Of a stretch of DNA of 64,000 nucleotides, positions 43,698 through 50,138 are shown piece by piece. Source of the DNA: Oscillospiraceae bacterium (GTDB taxonomy: Bacteria; Bacillota_A; Clostridia; Oscillospirales; Oscillospiraceae); NCBI GenBank assembly GCA_902789835.1, contig CADAPN010000004.1, positions 14,135 through 78,134 on the forward strand, written 5' to 3'. Within the stretch, counting starts at the first letter, position 1, and every line of letters starts with the position of its first letter. The notes beneath the pieces are model-generated. The model made no database searches, had not been told where the DNA came from, and was given only the letters and a program-made list of their open reading frames with translations. The position numbers were made by a program, and so were the translations under genes.

Positions 43698-43763
43698 TGC
43701 ACACGATCTCCCCGGACCCTCTTCCGCGGGAGAATGCAGCGGATACGGGAAGTGACACAGTAC

Positions 43764-44675
43764 ATGAAACAATCGAATTCTTCTGTCCTCGGCCCCGCTC
43801 TCATCATCTTGGCGGGCATCTTCTGGGGCAGCATGGGGATTTTTGTCCGCAGGCTCACAGCCTGTGGCTTCACCTCGATCCAGATCACCTCTGTCCGGCT
43901 GACCCTGGCCGCGGTCCTTTTCTGCCTGATCCAGCTTCTGCGCGACCCAGCGGGCTTCCGCATTTCGCCCCGGGATCTGCCGCTCTTTCTCGGCCTCGGT
44001 GTAGGAAGCGTACTCTTTTTCTCCTCCTGCTACTTCACCGCCATCAACATGATGTCTCTCTCCACGGCCGCAATCCTTCTCTATACCTCCCCCATCTGGA
44101 TCATGCTGATGTCCGTGCTTTTCTTCCATGAGAAGCTGACCGGAAGGAAGCTTCTGGCCCTGACGCTTGCCTTTCTTGGCTGCGTTCTTGTCTCCGGTCT
44201 CTCCGGCGGCGGGCTCACGCTGCCCGGTCTTCTGATCGGTCTCGGCTCCGGCTTTGGCTACGGCCTCTACAGCATTCTCGGCACCGTCGCGCTGCGTCGT
44301 TATTCCCCCTATTCCGTCACCACCTGGACGTTTCTCTTCGCGGCTGTGGGATCCTGGTTCATCAGCCGTCCGGCAGAAATCATCGCAAAACTCTCCAATG
44401 CTCCTTCTCCCTTCGGCCTGTTTCTCTTCTGCTGCCTCACCGCGCTGATTACCGCCGTGGTTCCCTTCCTGGCCTATACGCTGGGCCTGCGCACGGTTGA
44501 AGCCAGCCGTGCCGGAATTCTCGCCACCATCGAGCCGATGGTCGCCACCCTCATCGGTGTGCTCGTCTTCTCCGAGCCGCTGACCCTCTCTTCCGGCCTC
44601 GGCGTGCTGCTGATTCTGGCAGCCGTCATTCTTCTGAATCTGAATACAAACGAAAGGATACTTCATGAGATCTGA
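43764..44675 (+). CDS. DMT superfamily transporter (EamA family)
   Basis: 303 residues and ten membrane segments in two EamA repeats (GPALIILAGIFWGSMGIFVR opens the first; LPGLLIGLGSGFGYGLYSIL opens the second), ending TIEPMVATLIGVLVFSEPL, a typical EamA motif. It is probably an exporter of an amino acid, nucleobase or similar metabolite. The start is placed at 43764 because upstream ATGs have poor ribosome sites or precede the promoter; 43734 is possible. It overlaps the next gene by 11 bases. Confidence 0.87.
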   Translation: MKQSNSSVLGPALIILAGIFWGSMGIFVRRLTACGFTSIQITSVRLTLAAVLFCLIQLLRDPAGFRISPRDLPLFLGLGVGSVLFFSSCYFTAINMMSLSTAAILLYTSPIWIMLMSVLFFHEKLTGRKLLALTLAFLGCVLVSGLSGGGLTLPGLLIGLGSGFGYGLYSILGTVALRRYSPYSVTTWTFLFAAVGSWFISRPAEIIAKLSNAPSPFGLFLFCCLTALITAVVPFLAYTLGLRTVEASRAGILATIEPMVATLIGVLVFSEPLTLSSGLGVLLILAAVILLNLNTNERILHEI

Positions 44676-46614
44676 AGCGGTTGAACAATACAACCACGCC
44701 CTGAAGGCAGGGCAGAAATACTATAAAAACGCCGTCCTCCACGGCGAATACCCTTATCCCCTCGTGCTGGATGACATCGTACAGGAGTCCGCCATCGCCG
44801 GCTATGCCGATCTCGGCCTTGTCCAGGTCCCCGCCGACCGTTTTGTCGGTACCAAGTCCGCAGGGCGGACGGCCGCTCTCGCGGGGAACTTCATGCCCCT
44901 GCTGGAGCCGACAAGCGAATTTGCCGCCAAGTGGATCAGCCTCTGTGACGCCCATCTGAGCGAAGAAGGCATCCGTGACGCGGTGGAATGTTACGAGTTT
45001 ATGGGCCGGTTTTACATTCAGGAAGGCAACAAGCGGCTCAGCGTGCTGCTCAGCTATGACTCGCCCCGCATCACCGCCCATGTCAGGCGGGTGATTCCCC
45101 GCTGGTCCGAGGATCACGAGGTCCAGGTGTATTATGAGTTTATGCACTTTTATTCGCTCTCCGGCCTCTACGGCATCGACTTCCGCCACCGCGGCAGCTA
45201 TGCCAAGCTGCAGGCCGCGCTCGGCTTTGAGCCGGAACACGTCTGGACCGATCAGGAACGGCGCAGCTTCTCTGCCGGGTTCAGTCACTTTCGCGACGCG
45301 CTTCAGAAGCAGCGGACCGGCCAGGATCAGGTCACTCCGGCCGAGGCGCTTTTGACCTGGCTGCAGGTCTTCTCCTTCTCTGACATCAAGGATCTGACCC
45401 TGCCGGAGCTCTCCAAACGAATTGATACCCTGTGGCCGGACATGCTGGCACAGACGGACGACGCCGCCATCGAGCTCAGCACCGAGCCCGCTGAAGAAAA
45501 AGGAAAGAACGTCATCTCCAGGATCATCAGCATCGCCCGCCCGGATCACCTGAACATTGCTTTCCTCTATGATGCGCCTCCGGAGTACAGCACCTGGGTC
45601 CAGGCTCACGATGAGGGCCGTCAGTATCTCGAGGATCAGCTCGGCCCGCAGGTCTCCGTCAGGACCTATCTGCGCGACTTCCGGGACTATGAGACCGTGC
45701 TCGAAGAGGCCATTGCCGACGGAGCCGAGCTCGTCTTCGCCACCGACGCCGCCATGATAAGCGCCTGCCGCAAAGCCGCCGCGCTTCACAAGAACGTCCG
45801 TTTCCTGACCTGTGCGGTGTTCCAGCCTTATACCGGCGTGCGCATGTACAACGGCCGGACCTACGAGTGCAAGTTTATCACCGGCGCCATCGCCGGGATC
45901 ATGTCCGAGGGCAACGAGATCGGCTATGTCGCCAACAATCCGATCTACGGCACCCCGGCCAGCGTCAACGCCTTTGCCCTCGGCGCCCGCATGACCAACC
46001 CGAACGCTGTTATCCGCCTGGACTGGGCCTGCCTGCCCGGAGATCCGGTGAAGCGGCTTTTGGACAGCGGGGTATCCGTCATTTCCAACCGGGAGATCGT
46101 GAGCTCCGGCACCGTCTGGAAAGACTTTGAGCTCGGCACCTTCAAGCTGCAGAAGGACGGCACCCTCATCCCCCTGGTCACGCCTTTCTGGGACTGGGGC
46201 AAGCTCTACGAAAAGATCGTCTGCAGCATTTTCAGCGGCGCCTGGAACGACATCTCCGGCAGCAAGGCCATCAACTACTGGTGGGGCATGGCCAGCGGCG
46301 TGCTCGATGTCCACCTCAGCAAATACCTCCCGGACGGCGTGGCCGGTCTCGGCCGGATTCTCCGTACGGGAATCTGTAACGGCTCGCTTCAGCCTTTCCA
46401 CATGCGCATCTTTGACCAGGACGGCACGCAGCGCAACGACGGGGAACACTCCTTCAGTCCGGACGAAATCGTCTCCATGGACTGGTTCTGCGATAACGTA
46501 GTCGGCAGAGTTCCCGATTATGAAGAACTCCGCCCCGAATACGCCGAAACCATGCACATTCTCGGTCTGTACAGAAAAAAACTGCTCCCAGAGGCAGAAG
46601 GAGGACAGCTGTGA
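44665..46614 (+). CDS. ParB-like domain fused to a BMP-family (Med/PnrA-like) ligand-binding domain
   Basis: 649 residues with no signal peptide, so probably cytoplasmic. The first 280 or so residues contain a ParB/sulfiredoxin-like segment (FYIQEGNKRLSVLLSYDSP) in a helical region. From about residue 290 the protein is a BMP domain, normally the nucleoside-binding protein of an ABC importer (HLNIAFLYDAPPEYSTW, FATDAAMISACRKAAA, FITGAIAGIMSEGNEIGYVA, and a late YWWGMASGVLDVHLS). A cytoplasmic BMP domain recalls Med of Bacillus. It could sense a nucleoside or related ligand and act on DNA or a partner. It sits between a transporter and a phosphoesterase, both overlapping it. Confidence 0.75.
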   Translation: MRSEAVEQYNHALKAGQKYYKNAVLHGEYPYPLVLDDIVQESAIAGYADLGLVQVPADRFVGTKSAGRTAALAGNFMPLLEPTSEFAAKWISLCDAHLSEEGIRDAVECYEFMGRFYIQEGNKRLSVLLSYDSPRITAHVRRVIPRWSEDHEVQVYYEFMHFYSLSGLYGIDFRHRGSYAKLQAALGFEPEHVWTDQERRSFSAGFSHFRDALQKQRTGQDQVTPAEALLTWLQVFSFSDIKDLTLPELSKRIDTLWPDMLAQTDDAAIELSTEPAEEKGKNVISRIISIARPDHLNIAFLYDAPPEYSTWVQAHDEGRQYLEDQLGPQVSVRTYLRDFRDYETVLEEAIADGAELVFATDAAMISACRKAAALHKNVRFLTCAVFQPYTGVRMYNGRTYECKFITGAIAGIMSEGNEIGYVANNPIYGTPASVNAFALGARMTNPNAVIRLDWACLPGDPVKRLLDSGVSVISNREIVSSGTVWKDFELGTFKLQKDGTLIPLVTPFWDWGKLYEKIVCSIFSGAWNDISGSKAINYWWGMASGVLDVHLSKYLPDGVAGLGRILRTGICNGSLQPFHMRIFDQDGTQRNDGEHSFSPDEIVSMDWFCDNVVGRVPDYEELRPEYAETMHILGLYRKKLLPEAEGGQL

Positions 46615-47201
46615 AGCTGCTGCTCATCTCAGATGAGGAAGACAAATATCTTTGGGATTATTACCGTCCCGGCAACCTGGACGGTATCGACCTGATTCTG
46701 TCCGCAGGGGACCTCAAGGCGAACTATCTCAGCTTTCTGGTGACGATGGCAAACCGCCCCCTGCTCTACGTCCACGGGAATCACGACGGCTCCTATGACC
46801 GCCAGCCGCCGGAGGGCTGCGACTGCATCGACGACCGCCTCGTGGTGGTGAACGGGCTCCGGATCCTCGGGCTGGGCGGCTGCCTGCGCTATAACGGTGG
46901 ACCTTATCAGTACTCCGAGCGTCAGATGCGCATGCGCATCCTGAAGCTTCAATGGAAGATCAGCCGGGCCGGCGGGGTCGATATCGTCCTCACCCACGCC
47001 CCGGCCGCGGGCTACGGAGACGAGGACAACATCACCCACCGCGGCTTCGAGGCGTTTCTCCCCCTGCTGGACCGCTGGCAGCCCTCCTACCTCGTCCACG
47101 GGCATATCCATAAGCGCTATGACCCTCGGCAGCAGCGTGTCCTGCAGTACAAGAACACCACCATCATCAATGCAAACGGAAAACACTATCTGGATCTGTA
47201 G
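46611..47201 (+). CDS. Metallophosphoesterase
   Basis: 196 residues starting at a GTG that overlaps the stop of the BMP gene. The calcineurin-like motifs are SAGDLKANY, VHGNHDGSYD, LTHAPAAGYGD and VHGHIHKRYD; the usual first D-x-H is replaced by ISDEED. It hydrolyses an unknown phosphoester and is the last gene of the operon. Confidence 0.87.
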   Translation: MKLLLISDEEDKYLWDYYRPGNLDGIDLILSAGDLKANYLSFLVTMANRPLLYVHGNHDGSYDRQPPEGCDCIDDRLVVVNGLRILGLGGCLRYNGGPYQYSERQMRMRILKLQWKISRAGGVDIVLTHAPAAGYGDEDNITHRGFEAFLPLLDRWQPSYLVHGHIHKRYDPRQQRVLQYKNTTIINANGKHYLDL

Positions 47202-47261
47202 ACAAAAAGCAGGCCTTGAACGGCCGGCAATATTTAGTCCAAACTAACCATTCTTCAAAAC

Positions 47262-47285
47262 ATACGCCCTCCGAAGAGGGCGTAT
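47262..47285 (+). terminator. Terminator of the EamA/BMP/phosphoesterase operon
   Basis: A perfect 10-bp stem ATACGCCCTC/GAGGGCGTAT with a CGAA loop, followed by TTCTTTCC. Confidence 0.8.
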
Positions 47286-47491
47286 TTCTTTCCATGATGT
47301 TTTCGATGATCGGATCCTTGCTGACAAAAGGTCTGCTAAAAGGCTTCATGATCCAAAGATCTGCCTTCATTGTCTCACCCTCCGATTTTCATACTGCCGC
47401 AGCCCTCTTATCCGTCCACACTGTAGCGTTCAGAAGCAGTGTTTTGGCTCCTTTTCCCGTTGTATCTTTAGAATTCTTCATGAAAAGACAA

Positions 47492-47520
47492 TTGCTTTCC
47501 AAATCCACAAATGATATGAT
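47492..47520 (+). promoter_or_regulatory. Promoter of the radical SAM cassette
   Basis: TTGCTT (47492-47497), 17-base spacer, TATGAT (47515-47520), about 30 bases before the TTG start. Confidence 0.65.
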
Positions 47521-47551
47521 CGTTATCAGAAAAACGAGGGAGGTGTCAATA

Positions 47552-48007
47552 TTGTTAGGAAAGCAAAAGTGTCGTATTTTAAAGGAAATCCGCCAGAGAA
47601 TTGCAGATGAAAACGATATTCCTTTTGTTACTCAGGAATGCCGCCATCGGGGCGAATGTTCGGGAACCTGCCCTCGCTGTGAGAGCGAGCTGCGTTATCT
47701 GGAGCAGCAGCTTGACCGGCGCGCCGCACTTGGAAAACGAATCACGGTAGCTGCTCTCTGTGCCGGAATTGCGTTTACCGGTGCAGGCTGCGTTCAGGAT
47801 GTTCCGGTGATCACTCCCGCTCCCGGTGAACAGCTCTCTGGTGAAGTTGCCCCATATGAGACTGTTGTTCCATCTGAAGAACCAGAGCTTGAAACGAGCG
47901 AGGTTGCTCCGGCTTCTGATCATTCCCCCGCGTATTCCACAGCTTCACCGGGAACAAACCCGGTAGATGTTGAGGAGTTTGAATTGTCCGGTATGGTGCC
48001 GTATTGA
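47552..48007 (+). CDS. Small Cys-cluster protein with lipobox and repeated LSG..PY motif, partner of a radical SAM enzyme
   Basis: 151 residues from a TTG start preceded by AGGGAGGTG. Residues 1-60 form a basic, charged domain (KCRILKEIRQRIADENDIPF) with a Cys cluster at 30, 36, 40 and 43 (ECRHRGECSGTCPRCESEL). Residues 62-80 are hydrophobic and end in a lipobox-like FTGAGC. The rest is acidic, rich in Pro, Ser and Thr, with LSGEVAPY at 95-102 and LSGMVPY as the last seven residues. I believe similar proteins accompany radical SAM genes in other Clostridia, but I know no function. It may be the substrate, or a metal- or cluster-carrying partner, of the enzyme encoded 18 bases downstream. Confidence 0.7.
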   Translation: MLGKQKCRILKEIRQRIADENDIPFVTQECRHRGECSGTCPRCESELRYLEQQLDRRAALGKRITVAALCAGIAFTGAGCVQDVPVITPAPGEQLSGEVAPYETVVPSEEPELETSEVAPASDHSPAYSTASPGTNPVDVEEFELSGMVPY

Positions 48008-48025
48008 GCGCTGGATATCGGAAAA

Positions 48026-48640
48026 ATGAAACCGGTGTACCCACTTCTTGCCCTGGCCCGTCTTCGTATGGGAATCGACGGTAAAGGTGTTACCACCCTT
48101 GTCGCCGGGGCGGGCTGCCCTTTGCAGTGCCAATGGTGTATTAATAAAAGGCTCCTGAGAGAAGGCATGCCAACGCTCGTAAGCCCTGAGCAGCTTCTGG
48201 ACCGGGTAAAGGTCGATGATTTGTATTTCCGCGCAACGGGCGGCGGCATTACCTTCGGCGGCGGAGAACCTTTGCTCCATGCTGATTTTCTATATGAATT
48301 CTGCTCCTCAGCTCCTTCGGGCTGGACGATCTGTGTTGAAACAAGTCTACACGTTCCTCAAAGAAACGTACAGATTGTTGCGGACATTGCAGACGAGTTT
48401 ATCGTTGACTGCAAAGACATGAATCCTCAGATCTACCGGAAGTATACCGGTGGTAACGAGAAGCTTATGGAAAGCAATCTGAAATTTCTGTTGCAAACGG
48501 TCGGTGCAGGCCATATTCACGTCCGTGTTCCACACATTCCGGGGTATAACACAGAGGCTGATCAGGCAAACAGCGCCAAACGACTGAAGGCGATTGGCTT
48601 CCAGGATCCGGAGCTTTTCACTTACACCGTCCGAGACTGA
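48026..48640 (+). CDS. Radical SAM protein of activating-enzyme type
   Basis: 204 residues. The 4Fe-4S motif is CPLQCQWC (CxxxCxxC) near residue 31, followed by ITFGGGEPLLH (SAM-binding GGE), FIVDCKDMNPQIYRKYTGG and RVPHIPGYN, all typical of glycyl-radical-enzyme activases such as PflA and YjjW. It lacks the extra ferredoxin-like cluster domain of YjjW. No glycyl radical enzyme is encoded in the window. The closest neighbour, and only apparent partner, is the Cys-cluster protein upstream. It ends at a terminator. Confidence 0.85.
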   Translation: MKPVYPLLALARLRMGIDGKGVTTLVAGAGCPLQCQWCINKRLLREGMPTLVSPEQLLDRVKVDDLYFRATGGGITFGGGEPLLHADFLYEFCSSAPSGWTICVETSLHVPQRNVQIVADIADEFIVDCKDMNPQIYRKYTGGNEKLMESNLKFLLQTVGAGHIHVRVPHIPGYNTEADQANSAKRLKAIGFQDPELFTYTVRD

Positions 48641-48651
48641 CAACTTCTATT

Positions 48652-48675
48652 CCCTCTGCTTTGGCAGAGGGCTTT
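48652..48675 (+). terminator. Terminator of the radical SAM cassette
   Basis: CCCTCTGC (48652-48659) pairs with GCAGAGGG (48664-48671) and is followed by CTTTCTATTGTTCT. Confidence 0.75.
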
Positions 48676-48768
48676 CTATTGTTCTCGGCCTTACCGCTAA
48701 TATTCATTCTTTCGGTTGCTGACGCATATGTTCTGTCAGAGCTGGTCTATACCTGACTGCATGGATGG

Positions 48769-48810
48769 TGCCCCGCAGTGATCATAGTGATTGCAGCGGG
48801 GGCATTTTTA
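48769..48810 (+). terminator. Second hairpin with T-tract
   Basis: TGCCCCGC (48769-48776) pairs with GCGGGGGCA (48796-48804, one bulged G), followed by TTTTTA. No gene immediately upstream needs it, so it may be a remnant that came with the flanking gene fragment. Confidence 0.5.
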
Positions 48811-49032
48811 CTATTGGTTGATTCTCCAGTATCCCTTCCGATCTGAGCCAATTCGGGAGATAATCCCTTTTTCTTTTAATGCTTTCAAGTATTTTGTTAC
48901 CGATACTCTGCTTACGTTTAGTTTCTCTGCTATCTGCAGGGAAGTAAATCCCGGATCTTCTATAAGAAGTTCCAACACTCTTTGTTCTTTATCAGAAAGC
49001 TTATCTGGATTGGAATGGGACTCTTCAGGCAA
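48811..49032 (-). pseudogene. Winged-helix fragment (C-terminal end of an AlbA_2/RecG-like ATP-binding regulator)
   Basis: 73 readable residues forming one winged helix (LSDKEQRVLELLIEDPGF, TSLQIAEKLNVSRVSVTKYL, GIISRIGSDRKGYWRI). This is the usual C-terminus of larger AlbA_2-domain proteins with a divergent ATPase, whose other 300-400 residues are missing. The reading opens with a TTG inside the REP-like sequence and has no ribosome site, so it is probably a truncated leftover. Confidence 0.6.
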
Positions 49033-49057
49033 GACGAAAGAACCGTCCCCGTGTCTT
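49031..49057. repeat. REP-like element at a gene junction
   Basis: The 27 bases from 49031 to 49057 read, on the minus strand, AAGACACGGGGACGGTTC, then TTTCGTCTT, with AAGAC/GTCTT at the ends. I recall this type of sequence as a frequent repeat in Clostridia and other phyla, connected to IS200-like/RAYT transposases. It lies exactly between two truncated genes. Confidence 0.55.
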
Positions 49058-49858
49058 GAAATCCTGGATATCCACTTTCATGTGGATGACCCTGTCGGCG
49101 CAGTGGCGGTACACTGTGTCAACGGAATCTGGGGAACGGTTGCCGTCGGGCTCTTTGCCTGCAATGAGGCCTACGGTACAAAGGGGCTTTTCTACGGAGG
49201 CGGTTTTCGCCAGCTGGGCGTGCAGTGTCTCGGAGTGCTGACCGTGGGGACGTATACGGTGCTGTGTATGATTCTGGTCTTCCGGATGATCCGGGCAACA
49301 GTCGGTCTGCGCGCAAGTGCGGAGGAGGAAATTGAGGGACTGGACGTGACCGAGCACGGTCTCACCAGCGCCTATGCCGACTTTCTTCCAATTGAGTCTG
49401 CACTCGGTGTTCACTCCGACGGTCCGGTAGACACCAGCGGTCTGGCGCCGTTCCCGCTGGAACTTTCCTCCGGCCTGAAAGAGACACCCATCGGCAAAAA
49501 ACGCTATACCCTTGTCCGGATTCTGTGCGATGAGGAACGCTTTGGAACCCTGCGCGATACGATGGCCTCCATCGGTGTGACCGGCATGACGGTCACGAAC
49601 GTTATGGGCTACGGTACGCAAAAAGGGAAAGCCGGTCAATACCGTGGAATTGAGATGAGTATGCATCTGATTCCGAAGCTGCAGGTTGACATTGTTGTGT
49701 CAAAAGTGGATCCGGAGCTTGTCGTGGCCGCGGCGAACGCGGCGTTGCATACCGGTGAGATCGGAGACGGTAAAATCTTTGTTAGTGACGTGGAGGACGT
49801 TGTCCGTATTCGAACCGGAGAATCCGGCTACGACGCCCTGCAAATTACCGGTGTCTGA
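49055..49858 (+). pseudogene. Ammonium transporter-PII fusion, 5'-truncated
   Basis: The reading begins inside an Amt protein: HVDDPVGAVAVHCVNGIWGT, then GLFYGGGFRQLGVQ and the Amt tail EEEIEGLDVTEHG. All N-terminal membrane helices (about 300 residues) are missing. After a linker a complete PII domain follows (YTLVRILCDEERFGTLRDTM, GYGTQKGKAGQYRG with the T-loop Tyr, IGDGKIFVSDVEDVVRIRTG). Amt-PII fusions are known in anaerobes. Here the 5' end is replaced by the REP-like sequence. Without a start of its own the PII part is probably not made, unless it initiates internally. Confidence 0.8.
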
Positions 49859-50031
49859 CTTGCGCCGCTGTCTCTTACCGGCAGAGGGACGCTTAATGCG
49901 TGTGGCGGCTGCCAAACGATGTCACTCATGCATTTTGTGTGCGGTTTTGCGGCATGGGCGTTCTTTTCCTGAATGATGATGAATTCTTCAGAAACATCGA
50001 TTTCGCCTTGGAACTACGCCCATAAAGCCTG

Positions 50032-50073
50032 AACCGGAGCAGAAACGGGATTGTGCCCCGATCTGCTCCGGTT
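50032..50073 (+). terminator. Terminator after the Amt-PII remnant
   Basis: A 12-bp stem AACCGGAGCAGA/TCTGCTCCGGTT with an inner CGGG/CCCG, followed by TTGCATT. The 280 bases from 49859 to 50138 hold nothing else I can identify. Confidence 0.75.
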
Positions 50074-50138
50074 TTGCATTATCTGTCGCTCTTATTATGT
50101 CAGCTTATGTCAGCGCATTTTGTTTCCCTGACACGGCA

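Larger units (their letters stand above)
47202..47551. other. 350-base intergenic stretch, AT-richer than its surroundings
   Basis: It holds a terminator (47262-47285) and a promoter (47492-47520). No gene is convincing between them: readings on both strands look like chance, with no RBS and no family match. By eye the change to AT-richer sequence begins here. Confidence 0.6.

Noticed and set aside
47167..47370. 67-codon minus-strand reading in the AT-rich gap
   Set aside because: It overlaps the terminator and the end of the phosphoesterase gene and has no RBS or family match.
48791..49054. N-terminal extension of the Amt-PII reading
   Set aside because: The extra residues have no Amt homology, lie antisense to the winged-helix fragment and cross the REP-like junction.
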